From NCBI RefSeq assembly GCF_009758125.1, contig NZ_WRXO01000001.1, forward strand, positions 1,674,001 through 1,738,000: a DNA stretch of 64,000 nt. Reading direction: 5' to 3'. The notes under the pieces are model-generated. The model was not told the origin of the DNA. It made no database searches and worked only from the letters and a program-made list of their open reading frames with translations. This document shows positions 1-10,037 of this stretch, piece after piece. How positions within the stretch are numbered: position 1 is the stretch's first letter; each line of letters opens with the position of its first letter. The translations under genes and the position numbers were made by a program. This DNA is from Chitinophaga oryziterrae. GTDB taxonomy: Bacteria > Bacteroidota > Bacteroidia > Chitinophagales > Chitinophagaceae.

Positions 1-1
1 T

Positions 2-139
2 TAGATAGTCTTTAAGAGCAGTCTGATAAACGGTTTTCCCTTTGGGTACCGGGTATGCCGCCTTCTTAACCGGATCATTGTTAATATCCTGAGCATAACT
101 GACAGCAGCCGCAAACCGATCTCTGTAATCATCTATGAT
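2..139 (-). pseudogene. Fragment of an unrecognised small protein, cut by the window edge
   Basis: On the minus strand 46 codons are open and run off the left edge, with a plausible composition (segments such as DRFAAAVSYAQDI and KKAAYPVPKGKTVYQ). An in-frame TAG lies just upstream at 140-142, and there is no ATG, GTG or TTG in the open part, so no start is visible. The text resembles small Bacteroidota proteins of unknown role that I recall only loosely. The plus strand is also open here, so the coding strand is uncertain. It is either a decayed gene remnant or chance. Confidence 0.25.
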
Positions 140-208
140 CTAACTACCCAGCTGGAAGCGAAAAAAGGAGAATACAATAAACAGCAATTAATTTATTCCC
201 ACAGATCA

Positions 209-242
209 AACAGCCTCCGGATCTTTCGATCTGAAGGCTGTT
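209..242. terminator. Hairpin terminator downstream of the trypsin-like protease
   Basis: An inverted repeat pairs AACAGCCT with AGGCTGTT, with an inner GATC/GATC pairing around a TTTC loop. It sits 23 bases past the stop of the minus-strand protease gene. The following T-run on the minus strand is short, so termination strength is uncertain. Confidence 0.5.
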
Positions 243-264
243 ATTTCATAAAAGATGTTGACAA

Positions 265-1164
265 CTATTTCCGGATCAGCTTCCAGAGTGACTCGACAGG
301 TACCGTATTTTTCAACACCATCTGCACACCTGCATTCATATCACTATGCAGGAACATACGCGTATTGGCCACTGTGCCCACCACATTGCCGTAAATATCA
401 ATTACCGGACCTCCACTGGAACCGGTGGCATAGTCAGCTGATACAGACATCATTTCCCGGAAAAACTTATTATCGCCTTCCCCCACTTCTTCCATATACT
501 TATTATTCACATTTCCCTGTGAGAAGAAAAAGTGAATCCCTTTCGGATGACCAAGTATACAGATCTTATCACCAATCTGAGCTGAATCTGCAAGGGAAAG
601 AGCTGGTAACACATCGCCATGGGTATCTAACTGAAGTACAGCCAGGTCGTTTTTCTTAGATGATGCAAGGACAGCCCTGACTGCATATGTACGTCCATTT
701 GCCATGCGGACTACAAACCCTTTGGGTTTATTACCGTCTTTCATAAATGCATACGTAGCCGTAACATGGTAGTTGGTGACAATAATCCCTTTCGGATCGA
801 TCACATAACCTGTAGATTCGCTCAAATGTACATTGTCACACCTGGGGCACAGATAAGCCACCCCGGTTATCACTGTAGCACTTTTTGTCTTTTCATATAA
901 CTCATGCCCCGTCAATTCCTTTGAAGCCGGCTTCGCCAGGTCGAGTGCTACACCATGCTGTTCTGTAAGCAGCGCTTTTTGTACATCTTCAGCAGTGATG
1001 CTCCCGCCTTTTGCAGATAAGGAGTCGAAGGAATGCAGGAATGCGGCAGCTATCTTAGCATCATCTGTGAACCCCTGGCCAACCGTCCTGCCAGCCATAA
1101 ACAAAACGGTTATAGCTAACAGAACGGTTAATTTGATCGTATTTGCTTTTGAATAAAACCTCAT
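265..1164 (-). CDS. Secreted trypsin-like serine protease (HtrA/DegP-like catalytic domain)
   Basis: A 299-residue serine endopeptidase predicted to act outside the cytoplasm: residues 10-29 form a hydrophobic signal segment ending near VGQ. The catalytic triad is visible as His133 (TNYHV), Asp173 (KNDLAVL) and Ser250 (TGSSGGP). A CPRC pair at 106-109, just before the protease fold, could be a disulfide or metal clip. No PDZ domain follows, so it is shorter than DegP. It is the last gene of the minus-strand uptake locus, 38 bases after the thioredoxin-like gene, with a hairpin behind it. I infer a role in processing imported or surface proteins; the substrate is unknown. Confidence 0.85.
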   Translation of the reverse strand: MRFYSKANTIKLTVLLAITVLFMAGRTVGQGFTDDAKIAAAFLHSFDSLSAKGGSITAEDVQKALLTEQHGVALDLAKPASKELTGHELYEKTKSATVITGVAYLCPRCDNVHLSESTGYVIDPKGIIVTNYHVTATYAFMKDGNKPKGFVVRMANGRTYAVRAVLASSKKNDLAVLQLDTHGDVLPALSLADSAQIGDKICILGHPKGIHFFFSQGNVNNKYMEEVGEGDNKFFREMMSVSADYATGSSGGPVIDIYGNVVGTVANTRMFLHSDMNAGVQMVLKNTVPVESLWKLIRK

Positions 1165-1202
1165 TTGTCTGTTATTTGAAGTATCCGCATCATGCTAACT
1201 AA

Positions 1203-2297
1203 TTATTTGCTCATAATGTCCAATTGTTGCTGGAAGTGCTTTGCCTGCCTTTCAAAATTCTTCAGACCAAGCTCATAATACTCCTTGATAGCAGCTTTTT
1301 GTGCAGCAGTAGCCTTCGGGATTTTGCTTGAAAGTATACCATCCATTATGCCTTTAAACACATCGTCTTCCGGCAAATTCACGATATATCGTTTATAGTA
1401 ATTGATCATACCATCCAGGTCCTTGTTGACCACATACAGCGCAATCCTGCACAGATGCAGCTCATACTTCATGGGATCCATTTTCAGCAATGAAATAGTG
1501 TAGGCGATATCCTCCACCTGCCGGGGCGTGTAGAAAACATTGTATTTAGCCCCCGTTTCATTGGCGATCAGGTACATGTGCTTGCGCACCTTATCAAAGA
1601 TGATCTGGTTGGCCACTTCTTCACCCAATGCCAGGTCGATACGTCTTTTGTCCAAAAGTAACTTCCTGAAAAATGGGCTGCCAAATTCCGCTGTTCCCAG
1701 TGCCAGTTGCAGGTAATCTACACTGAACCGCTCAAAGTCCTGCGCCCTGTCAAATACCTCGCTCAGCACAGCAGACGGATCTCTTCCATTGTCAGCAAGT
1801 GCCTTTGCATATGGCAATGCCGTGAGCATATTCTTTTGCTGCTCATAAGCAGCTTTCAGACTTGCCATTGAATTATCAGGTTTCATAGCCCCCTTCACTT
1901 TTTCAATGAACTCTTCTGCACCTGCTTTTCCTACCACCCGGTTGATTTCCTCGCCTTTTGCATCCAGGATCAGGAATGTGGGAAATATCCTAACATCATA
2001 TCTCTTACCTATATCGATGCCTTCTCCTTTTTCAATGTCGAATTTTACAGATACAAACCTGGGATTGAAATAATCACCGGATACTTTTTTGGGAAATTCC
2101 TGTTTGGCCATTTCAATACATGGGCCGCACCAGCTGGTATAGCAATCGACAAAGATCAACTTTGGATCTGCCGGGTCAGCAGCTTTTGCAATGGCCTGTT
2201 TTATCGTCAGGTCCTGGAATATAATACCCTGTGCGATGGCATTTTGATTACACAAAACACCTATTGTCAGGAATATGGAAACGATGAATACTCTCAT
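1203..2297 (-). CDS. Periplasmic thioredoxin-family protein with long helical C-terminus
   Basis: A 364-residue protein with a signal peptide (residues 1-22, ending IAQ). A thioredoxin domain follows with the active-site motif CGPC at 57-60 in the context CYTSWCGPC, and the cis-proline region IFPTFLILD. The remaining ~200 residues are a helical, charged domain I do not recognise. Known relatives reduce or rearrange disulfides in the periplasm. It follows the TlpA-like gene by 14 bases and precedes the protease, so it is probably cotranscribed with SusC/SusD. I infer that it handles disulfides in whatever the SusCD pair imports. Confidence 0.8.
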   Translation of the reverse strand: MRVFIVSIFLTIGVLCNQNAIAQGIIFQDLTIKQAIAKAADPADPKLIFVDCYTSWCGPCIEMAKQEFPKKVSGDYFNPRFVSVKFDIEKGEGIDIGKRYDVRIFPTFLILDAKGEEINRVVGKAGAEEFIEKVKGAMKPDNSMASLKAAYEQQKNMLTALPYAKALADNGRDPSAVLSEVFDRAQDFERFSVDYLQLALGTAEFGSPFFRKLLLDKRRIDLALGEEVANQIIFDKVRKHMYLIANETGAKYNVFYTPRQVEDIAYTISLLKMDPMKYELHLCRIALYVVNKDLDGMINYYKRYIVNLPEDDVFKGIMDGILSSKIPKATAAQKAAIKEYYELGLKNFERQAKHFQQQLDIMSK

Positions 2298-2311
2298 GTC
2301 CGTTTTAAGCG

Positions 2312-3658
2312 TTAGATTTTTGACTGGATTAACTCTTTTAACTTCGGGTCAGAAGGCCTGATAGCGTCATAACTTACCATTTTACCATTTTTGTCGATCA
2401 GGATGAAACGTGGTATTTGAGTCACTTCGTAATCCGCGATCATACTTCCCTGGTTGTTGGAGTATAAATGCAATCCTGACAGTTTTTTCTCCTCTACCAT
2501 ATTCTTCCATTTTTCCTTCTCGGTATCTATTGAAATGCTGATGAAAACAACATCCTTACCTTCGAAAGATTTTTCAAGCGTCTCCAGTGCCGGCTGTTCT
2601 GCCAGGCAAGGCTTACACCAGGTAGCCCAAAGATCTACCAACACAACTTTGCCACGGAAATCTTTCAGATGATGTACTTTTCCGGTCATATCAGGATAGG
2701 AAAAATCAACTGTCTCACCTCCAACTTCCTTCAAATTCGCCTGCTTTTCAAAGATCTTCATCTTGTTCTTTTGCGCAGCGGTGATCATGTACTGTTTGTT
2801 ACTGTTAACAAATTTTGACATGTTCTGGTATTCTTTACGATCTAACAACGTAAGCAAATAGTCAGCTTTCATGTTTGGATTAGTGATATCAGCTGCAATG
2901 ACATCCTCCAGTAATCCATTCTCCATATTGTAAGTAAAGTGCTTAACAAATGAATAGCCCTGGATGTAATTGTAGGCAAATGGGAGCGTCCATATCTGCT
3001 GATTTGAATAATTCTCGGTTTTTAATATGTTGGCAATAAAGGCCGGGAATTCTTCCTTTTTGGCATATCCTAAACCTTGTAAAAAAGGGCCCAGTGCATC
3101 ATACCTCAAACTGTACGGAAGCATGAATTTTAGATCCTTGTCAAATTTCGCATTATCCGTTTTGATACTGCTCACAAATGTTTCTGCTGGCTTTACAAGA
3201 GAATCAAGCGTTCCATCATAAAACGTGGGTGCCAATTTCCAACCATCCTTGGTGTAGCTGTATTTCCTGAGAGGGGTAACCATTTTGCACCAGTCAGCGA
3301 AAACTTTATTTTGTGCATTCACCTTACCTGAATAACTGATCTCACCAAAACCTGCATCGATGGTGAGGGTATCACCCTTCCGCATGTATACCGGGTATAC
3401 TTCGTCGGGAAAACCGATATACCGGATCACATTCAGATCACTGTCTGCCACCTGTGCCTGGAAAGAGTGGTCATGCCTGGCCAGGGGGATCATGGTCAGT
3501 GGTACCATACCGCCATTTTCTGCCTTAAAAAGGTATATCTGACCCGTATTAATGGTACTGGTATTCTCTTTTAAAAACTTGCCCTGGATCATTGCATGCT
3601 GTGCCCATCCTGCAGCTGAACAAGCCAGCAGCAACATAGATAAAACCGTTTTCTTCAT
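2312..3658 (-). CDS. TlpA-like thiol:disulfide oxidoreductase with N-terminal DUF4369-like domain
   Basis: I place the start at the internal ATG (3658) because it begins a clear signal peptide (MKKTVLSMLLLACSAAGWAQ); the frame is open further upstream but the extra residues are not leader-like. The 448-residue product has a beta-rich DUF4369-like region (about 22-115), a helical middle, and a C-terminal AhpC/TSA-TlpA domain. That domain carries CKPC at 348-351 in WATWCKPC and the later IPRFILIDKNG motif. Such proteins reduce periplasmic disulfides. It lies between the lipoprotein gene and the second thioredoxin gene of the SusCD locus. Confidence 0.85.
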   Translation of the reverse strand: MKKTVLSMLLLACSAAGWAQHAMIQGKFLKENTSTINTGQIYLFKAENGGMVPLTMIPLARHDHSFQAQVADSDLNVIRYIGFPDEVYPVYMRKGDTLTIDAGFGEISYSGKVNAQNKVFADWCKMVTPLRKYSYTKDGWKLAPTFYDGTLDSLVKPAETFVSSIKTDNAKFDKDLKFMLPYSLRYDALGPFLQGLGYAKKEEFPAFIANILKTENYSNQQIWTLPFAYNYIQGYSFVKHFTYNMENGLLEDVIAADITNPNMKADYLLTLLDRKEYQNMSKFVNSNKQYMITAAQKNKMKIFEKQANLKEVGGETVDFSYPDMTGKVHHLKDFRGKVVLVDLWATWCKPCLAEQPALETLEKSFEGKDVVFISISIDTEKEKWKNMVEEKKLSGLHLYSNNQGSMIADYEVTQIPRFILIDKNGKMVSYDAIRPSDPKLKELIQSKI

Positions 3659-3710
3659 ATTAATGTTTAGTTTGAATTTATAATACGCAATAGCGCTTTT
3701 GATTTTGTTG

Positions 3711-4652
3711 TTATTGAACCGGTACACCCATATCAGCCAATATCTGCCTGATATACCCATACTTGATCATGATATTGTTCTGGTTACCATACAGCTGTTT
3801 GAACTGCTCCTCTGTATTGCCTAACGTCGCCTCCAGGTACATACACACATCCATCCAGGTCGACATCGGCGTGTAATAGACATTCCTCGGATCTGTACCC
3901 AGGAACCCAATCGCCTGTGGTGTAGCTGTTACCCCTGGCGGCAGCCCGGTCACATAGCTGGAAAGCTGGAATGAATACATATTATAGGCATCACGTGAGG
4001 TCACATACTTCCTGGTAGTGTTATAAAATTTCTCCAGGATATCGTCATACTTTTCGTCCAGTACAGCATTGGTAAGAAGCGCCCGCAGGATAGCCCCTTT
4101 GTAGGCAGCCCTGGTGGTTGCATCCATCTCCGGTATCTGCGGTACAGCACCTATTACGACCGTATTGAATCCCTTAAAGGCATAATTCCCAAATCCAAAG
4201 CTTCTCAGTGTATCCACGAGCAGGATACTGGGTACGTGCACCTCTTTAGGCAGCATCGGCATAATTTCTTCTCTCAGAAATGCCAGGGCCGCCGGTACAT
4301 CTGCTGTGGAGCAATATGTAAAGGTCTGGACACTTGGTGGCGCACCGGCTGTTGCACCAGCCTGTACACCTCCTAAAGAGTAATTCATGGACAGTACCTC
4401 ATAATAGGTATAATCATGCCCGAATACATCTACACGCTGCTGGGAGCCGATAGTATCATTGAAGTATATTGGTATGCCCGTTTCCTGGAAGAACAGGTAG
4501 TTGGCATGGATCGTCGCATCATTCGGATTATCCTCTACCACGAGCCAGTTCTTGTCATAATCAGGGAAAACGGTTTCTTCTTCTTTCCTGCATGATGTCG
4601 CCATAGCAAATAAGGCAAAGGCGAACAGATATATGTTGATCTTCATTTGCAC
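3711..4652 (-). CDS. SusCD-associated surface lipoprotein, possibly a degenerate zinc-metallopeptidase-like protein
   Basis: A 313-residue protein with a lipoprotein leader (FALFAMATSC, lipid-accepting Cys near residue 21), then KEEE, a charged start typical of surface-exposed Bacteroidota lipoproteins. Size and position directly after SusD, with a gap of 4 bases, recall the substrate-import-associated metallohydrolase lipoproteins of SusCD loci. The HEXXH zinc motif those carry is absent: the expected region reads AAYKGAILRALL. The family call is therefore tentative. It may be an inactive, binding-only relative or an unrelated protein. Confidence 0.6.
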   Translation of the reverse strand: MQMKINIYLFAFALFAMATSCRKEEETVFPDYDKNWLVVEDNPNDATIHANYLFFQETGIPIYFNDTIGSQQRVDVFGHDYTYYEVLSMNYSLGGVQAGATAGAPPSVQTFTYCSTADVPAALAFLREEIMPMLPKEVHVPSILLVDTLRSFGFGNYAFKGFNTVVIGAVPQIPEMDATTRAAYKGAILRALLTNAVLDEKYDDILEKFYNTTRKYVTSRDAYNMYSFQLSSYVTGLPPGVTATPQAIGFLGTDPRNVYYTPMSTWMDVCMYLEATLGNTEEQFKQLYGNQNNIMIKYGYIRQILADMGVPVQ

Positions 4653-4656
4653 TGGA

Positions 4657-6240
4657 TTATAATGGTTGGATCTGACGAACAGAACGAATTGGATTTTTTA
4701 AGGAACCACGGTTGAATTCTATAGCATAGTCAGGTATCGGTACCTGCCAGGCCGGGCCATCTTCCGTGATAGATTTCAGTATATAGTTGCCCACCTGCGT
4801 GTGCGTATTGGATTGGGCATCATAGCTATATGCAGGATGCCTGATGGTGAAGGTGGACGGCAGGGGATATTTTGAATTCACTGTATAGCGCCTGAGATCA
4901 AACCAGCGTTGCCCTTCAAAACATAGTTCCCTGCGGCGCTCTGCACGGATGAAGTCAACCAGTGCCTCATTGGAGGAAGGGATCTGGTCTGCACTGGCAT
5001 TCCTGAACCGTTTCATCCGCAGGTTCTCCAGTTCCACCCGTGCTTCTCCATCTGACCCCATCATGGCCAGTGCCTCTGCACGGTTCAATACTACTTCAGC
5101 ATAGCGGATATAGAAGATACAGGATACCTGGGCCGGATCATTATATTTATTATAATCACGGTATTTGGCTGGTAACCAGGCCTTGCTTTTGGTTGCCCTG
5201 ATGAAGAAAGCATCCCGTCTCAGGTCAGCCGTGTCGTAAGTGCTCATCAGATCATCAGAAGCTTTGAAGGCAGAAGCCCTGTTATCATTGCCGCTCCAGG
5301 CAGAAAGGGAGTCGTTCATAAAAACACCGGGAATCACATAGGAGCTCATAGTGAAAATGGCTTCACTGGAGCCGCGATAGCTAAAGCTGGTACCTGCTAC
5401 ATATTGGTTAAGGTCAGTCAGACTGTAGCCCATCGATTCAAAGTCCTTCAGTACTTCCACCACCTTGTCATATTGCTCCGTATACAGGTATACCCGGCTT
5501 TGCAACGCTTTTACAGTTGCTATCCCCACCCTGATCCTATTGTCAGGATTATAATCCTGCAGGTAGGTGGCTGCTTCATTCAGATCTGCAATGATCTGGT
5601 TGTAAACCTTCTCATTGTTATCACGGGTGAAATATTGGTCGTCTATCTTTTCAGAGATCTTTACAGGCACACCTTCATCTGTTGCAGCAGTGCTTTTGCG
5701 ATAAGGAGATCCATAGATGTTCTGCAACATAAAATAATAGTATCCCCTGAGAAAGTAAGCTTCTCCGCGTATGTGTTTCAATTGTTCATCGGGTGCTGTG
5801 GTGGCCGCCAGTTTAGCGGCCTGGAACAGGATCGCATTCAGGGCCCCGATACGTTTGTATAATTTTCTCCAGGCGGTTTCCTCCCATGTGGCATTCAGAA
5901 TATCAATAGCAGGCGCCTGGCTCCAGTTATGAAAACCGGATAATTTGTAAAGCGGGGTGGCCTGGCTGGTTTCCACATAATCAGCTAAAAATGTCTCACT
6001 GTCATCATCCATCACATGCAGCCATGGTGCGAATACAGCCTGGTCTGACGACAGATCCGACAGGGTAGCCTGACTATAGATAGAGAGCTGAACGTTTGGA
6101 AAAAAGGCTTCTCCTATCATCAGGCTTTCCAGGTCTGCTGTGGTAGAAGCATATTTTTGATCTGTAGTATATTCCTCCAGGAATTTGCTGCATGATGACA
6201 GCGACAGTAAGCACGTAAGCAGCGCAATTACATTTTTCAT
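4657..6240 (-). CDS. SusD/RagB-family nutrient-binding lipoprotein
   Basis: A 527-residue outer-membrane lipoprotein: the leader ends LLSLSSC (Cys17), and SusD signatures follow. These include AYFLRGYYYFMLQNIYG in the TPR-like helical core, the C-terminal block RAERRRELCFEGQRWFDLRR, and a final PIP motif near the end. SusD proteins cap the SusC channel and capture substrate. The gene follows SusC by 12 bases, as is standard. Nothing in the sequence fixes the substrate; no glycoside hydrolase lies in the locus, and the redox and protease partners point toward peptides or proteins. Confidence 0.95.
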   Translation of the reverse strand: MKNVIALLTCLLSLSSCSKFLEEYTTDQKYASTTADLESLMIGEAFFPNVQLSIYSQATLSDLSSDQAVFAPWLHVMDDDSETFLADYVETSQATPLYKLSGFHNWSQAPAIDILNATWEETAWRKLYKRIGALNAILFQAAKLAATTAPDEQLKHIRGEAYFLRGYYYFMLQNIYGSPYRKSTAATDEGVPVKISEKIDDQYFTRDNNEKVYNQIIADLNEAATYLQDYNPDNRIRVGIATVKALQSRVYLYTEQYDKVVEVLKDFESMGYSLTDLNQYVAGTSFSYRGSSEAIFTMSSYVIPGVFMNDSLSAWSGNDNRASAFKASDDLMSTYDTADLRRDAFFIRATKSKAWLPAKYRDYNKYNDPAQVSCIFYIRYAEVVLNRAEALAMMGSDGEARVELENLRMKRFRNASADQIPSSNEALVDFIRAERRRELCFEGQRWFDLRRYTVNSKYPLPSTFTIRHPAYSYDAQSNTHTQVGNYILKSITEDGPAWQVPIPDYAIEFNRGSLKNPIRSVRQIQPL

Positions 6241-6252
6241 GGTGCTTATATT

Positions 6253-9200
6253 TTAAAATGATAAATTGATACTACCAGTGTAGGTAGGTCTTACTGATAA
6301 ATTTATGTTCGGAGATTGGCCTGATTGTGCCGGATCCTGTCCTTTCAATAAGTGGTTGGTGATCGTGAACAGGTTAGTACCCGTGATGCTGATATAGGCA
6401 GATGCGAAACCTAACTTCCGGATCATTTTTTCCTCAAAGTTGTATTTGAAAGACGCTGACTGCAGCTTCAGATAGTTGGCACTTACCAGCCTTACATCCG
6501 AGTTGTCATACATGTCGTATACACTGCCGGCAAATGAGTAGGCACTTGCCGGATAAATGTTCCACCAGGGAGTGTTCAGGTTGTTGGTAGCCTGCAGACC
6601 AGGTATGTTGGTGTAATTTTCATCACCCGGGCGGCGCCATCTGCGTACAAATTCTTTACGCAGGTTCTGTTGTGGATAGGCTATAGTAGAAGCATACCCG
6701 GAAGCTATTTTCAGCATCCTGATCTTGTTACCCAGGGAATAGGTGACATTGCAGGACAGACCAAAATTACGCCAGCCAAAGTAGTTGGAGATGCCACCCT
6801 GTATAAAAGGCTCCCTGCGGCCAGACTCGCTCATGACTGACAGGTATACATCCTCCTTTTTCATCTGGGAATACTTCTTATTGTACTCATCTGCCAATTC
6901 GGGTTCTGCACCATAAAAGATCGGGGAACCATCCACAGGGCTCAGGCCTTTAAATTTATAAGAGTAAAAGGTATTGATCGGTTTGCCCGACAGCTGTATT
7001 GAACCATCCAGGAAGTTATTGTAGGTGATATTGTCCACCAGCACATTGTTCCTGTTATTGATAGCCCTGTTCAATACCTTGTTCAGCACCTGGCCCAACT
7101 GAGGGTCTATACGCCAGACAAAACCACGTTTTGAACTACCCAGCGCTGTATTGTCAATTGCCTTTATAGACAGGGATACTTCTATACCTTTGTTTTCAAG
7201 AGTACCGCTGTTGATAACATATTTTTCTACACCATTGATCTCAGACACTGTTTTGTCCAGGAATGCATCTTTTGTTCTCTTATAGAAATAAGCAAATGAA
7301 CCGTTCAGTTTACCTTTCAGGATCGAAAATTCCACACCCGCATTAAATGATGATGTCTTTTCCCATTTAAGATCAGGATTAGGGTAATTTACAATGTTGG
7401 CATAGGTTTCATTATAGTATGGATTCGTACTCAGGTTTTGCCGGATCACCATGTTGGCAGACTGACCTGGCAACATATTCCCTTGCCAGCCCCATGAACC
7501 CTTTAGGGCCATGTCATTGATCCAGGCTACATGACTGAGTACATCCTCTTTCATATTCCAGCGGCCAGACACTGCCCAGATAGGCAGGAAGCGGTTATTG
7601 GTCCTGGAACCAAATAGATTTGATTGTTCACCCCTGATATGTACATTCAGCATATACCTGTTATCATAAGAATAACCTGCTGTACCAAACCAGGCAAAGT
7701 CATTTGCAAGCTGGCGGTTAAAGTAACCCAAAGCAGGTTTAGAGGACATCCACTGCTGATAATATCCTGAGTAGGTAGTAGGGACAATATCAAAGTACCC
7801 ACCCATTTCAGGGAAATAGCCTCTCCTGGTAATGTTGAATCCATTGTAGGCATTGGATTTAACTTCGACACCACCGGTAGCTGTTAAGGAATGTTTGCCT
7901 GATTGTCCTAATGTGGTCAGGTAATTCACCTGCAAGCGGCCGGTATAATTCCTGTTGCGCGTATCTTCCTTTTGCATTTCTCCTCCTACAGGAGCCAGGT
8001 CCCACCTGGTTGTCTGATCCGCACGCAGTTTGAAGATATAATAGGTATTTTTGGTATAGTACATTTCCCTGGCGTTGCTGCTCACACCAACGGCGAAGGT
8101 ACCTTCCACATCTAATCCTTTCATCACCCGCCATCTCAATAAGGCCCTGATATTGGCAGAAATGAGATCGGTATGATCATTACTGTTGTCACGCTCATTC
8201 AGGATATTGTAATTATACTTGAGCAATCCATTTGTCTGCGGATAATAGAACAGGCTGCCATCATCATTATAAGCCGGAATAGTACGGCTGGTATTGTAGG
8301 CATAGTTCATGATGCCCACGTCAGAAGGGGTATAATTCTTTACCTGGTAGCTACCGTTGAATGCGATCTGTGCCATAAACTTCTTATAGTCAGCAGTAAC
8401 ATTCAGCATGGAGGAGTAGCGCTTGTTGCTTTCTCCTTTGATCACACCATTTTCGTTGAGGTAGCCGATGGAGGAGTAATATTTTATATCACTGGATCCC
8501 CCGGAGAGGTTTAAAGTATGGTTCTGTGTAAAGGCATCCTGTGTAAGCAATCCCATCCAGTCGGTGTTCACATTGGCATAATAATCACTTAAGCGTTTGA
8601 ATTCGTTATAATCGATCTTGCCTTCGTAGTAATCCTGCAGGGCTCTTTCATAACCTGACCACTGGGTGATATTGTTATACTGCATGCCACGCTCCACCAT
8701 TTCTTTAGACACATCCATGCGTTCCCGGGAGGTCATCATATACATGCTCCTGTCTGAATATCTTGGGCGCCTGGAATAGCCGGTTGACAGGTTATAAGAT
8801 ATCATAGGTTTACCAGGTTTCCCTTTTTTGGTAGTGATCACGATCACACCATTACCAGCTTTTGCACCATACAGGGCAGTCGCAGAGGCATCTTTGAGCA
8901 CATCTATCTGCTCAATATCTTCCGGGTTCAACCCTGCAATGGCATTACCCAGCAGGTTCACAAAATCGAGGTCATTGATCTGCTGCGGATCTACATTGAC
9001 AGGATCGGTCAGCACGATTCCATCAAGCACCCAGAGTGGTTCCCGGTTACCAAGAATGGTGGAGGTACCCCTGATCCTCAGTTTGGGAGCAGCGCCCACC
9101 TGGCCGGAATTCTGCATGAACATCATACCGGGTACCCTGCCTTCGAGCATTTTGTCGATGGTATTTATACCCGGCGTCCTGATATCATCCATCTTGATCG

Positions 9201-9927
9201 TGGTGACTGCACTGGTGAGATGGCGCCTGTCTATTTTCAGGTAACCTGTGTTGACCACCACATTCACCTCATTAAGATCCGCAGTTGCAAGCGCCAGTGT
9301 GACTACCCTGGCCCGCTGGGCACCAATCTCCATATCCGCATACCCCAGCAGATGTATCTGCAGCTTATCATTTGCATACTTACCCGGAATGGTGAATTCC
9401 CCGTTCTTGTTTGTCCTGGTACCAAAATTGGCATTCTTAACCTTAATAGCTACCGCTTCCAGTGGTATGCCGGCTTCGTTGGTGATACGGCCATTTACAT
9501 CCGACTGTAAGGCCGGATCCTGGTCACTGACTGCCGCATTTTTTTCCGTGATGATGATCAGACCATCCCTGATCTCGTAGCTCAGTGGTTGTTCTGACAG
9601 GAACTTTTGCAGGGCACTGGAAAGTGGCTCTTTTACCAGTTTCAGCGTGACCGGCCGGGTCTTTTTCAAAATACGGTCATTGTAGGAAAAATCGTACCTG
9701 GTCTGTTTGCTGATCTCTTCTGCCACCTGTACAAAAGGAGCGTTCTTTACATTCAAAGTGACTGTCTGCGCCTTTAAAGACGCAAACAGTTGTAGGATAA
9801 GAAAAGGGATCAGGATAGCAAGAAATTTTTGCGGAAAAGATAATGTGCTACCATCATAGTTCTTTGTCGAATGCTCACAGTACAGCACATACCTTCCTTT
9901 GTCCTTAAGAGAAAGGAAATAGCCCAT
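6253..9927 (-). CDS. SusC/RagA-family TonB-dependent outer-membrane transporter with N-terminal STN domain
   Basis: A 1224-residue channel. After a ~35-residue extension and a signal segment (ILIPFLILQLFASLKAQ) comes an STN signalling domain (about 54-127), a carboxypeptidase-D-like beta domain (about 142-205), the TonB plug and a long beta-barrel. Plug motifs visible are KLRIRGTSTILGNREPLWVLDG and DASATALYGAKAGNGVI. The STN domain contacts a FecR partner and passes a substrate signal inward, matching the FecR and sigma genes just upstream. The gap to fecR is 110 bases, so a promoter for the transport genes probably lies at 9928-10037. Confidence 0.95.
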   Translation of the reverse strand: MGYFLSLKDKGRYVLYCEHSTKNYDGSTLSFPQKFLAILIPFLILQLFASLKAQTVTLNVKNAPFVQVAEEISKQTRYDFSYNDRILKKTRPVTLKLVKEPLSSALQKFLSEQPLSYEIRDGLIIITEKNAAVSDQDPALQSDVNGRITNEAGIPLEAVAIKVKNANFGTRTNKNGEFTIPGKYANDKLQIHLLGYADMEIGAQRARVVTLALATADLNEVNVVVNTGYLKIDRRHLTSAVTTIKMDDIRTPGINTIDKMLEGRVPGMMFMQNSGQVGAAPKLRIRGTSTILGNREPLWVLDGIVLTDPVNVDPQQINDLDFVNLLGNAIAGLNPEDIEQIDVLKDASATALYGAKAGNGVIVITTKKGKPGKPMISYNLSTGYSRRPRYSDRSMYMMTSRERMDVSKEMVERGMQYNNITQWSGYERALQDYYEGKIDYNEFKRLSDYYANVNTDWMGLLTQDAFTQNHTLNLSGGSSDIKYYSSIGYLNENGVIKGESNKRYSSMLNVTADYKKFMAQIAFNGSYQVKNYTPSDVGIMNYAYNTSRTIPAYNDDGSLFYYPQTNGLLKYNYNILNERDNSNDHTDLISANIRALLRWRVMKGLDVEGTFAVGVSSNAREMYYTKNTYYIFKLRADQTTRWDLAPVGGEMQKEDTRNRNYTGRLQVNYLTTLGQSGKHSLTATGGVEVKSNAYNGFNITRRGYFPEMGGYFDIVPTTYSGYYQQWMSSKPALGYFNRQLANDFAWFGTAGYSYDNRYMLNVHIRGEQSNLFGSRTNNRFLPIWAVSGRWNMKEDVLSHVAWINDMALKGSWGWQGNMLPGQSANMVIRQNLSTNPYYNETYANIVNYPNPDLKWEKTSSFNAGVEFSILKGKLNGSFAYFYKRTKDAFLDKTVSEINGVEKYVINSGTLENKGIEVSLSIKAIDNTALGSSKRGFVWRIDPQLGQVLNKVLNRAINNRNNVLVDNITYNNFLDGSIQLSGKPINTFYSYKFKGLSPVDGSPIFYGAEPELADEYNKKYSQMKKEDVYLSVMSESGRREPFIQGGISNYFGWRNFGLSCNVTYSLGNKIRMLKIASGYASTIAYPQQNLRKEFVRRWRRPGDENYTNIPGLQATNNLNTPWWNIYPASAYSFAGSVYDMYDNSDVRLVSANYLKLQSASFKYNFEEKMIRKLGFASAYISITGTNLFTITNHLLKGQDPAQSGQSPNINLSVRPTYTGSINLSF

Positions 9928-10037
9928 AAATAAATAGTTGGTTTTTGGTTGATTATAAGTATAAGGTTCCCTATGGCTGACGTGGTATACACACGCAGCT
10001 TCCAGTGAAAAGCCAATAAATGATTTTGGTGATCTTA

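Noticed and set aside
265-659. Plus-strand open frame of 134 codons antisense to the protease gene
   Set aside because: It overlaps a strongly supported protease; composition and lack of any domain mark it as a shadow. The same holds for the many other antisense frames over the RND, Sus, phosphoketolase and kinase genes.
9810-10016. 68-codon minus-strand frame between SusC and FecR
   Set aside because: It overlaps the well-supported SusC start in another frame and has no protein-like features; the gap is more likely promoter DNA.
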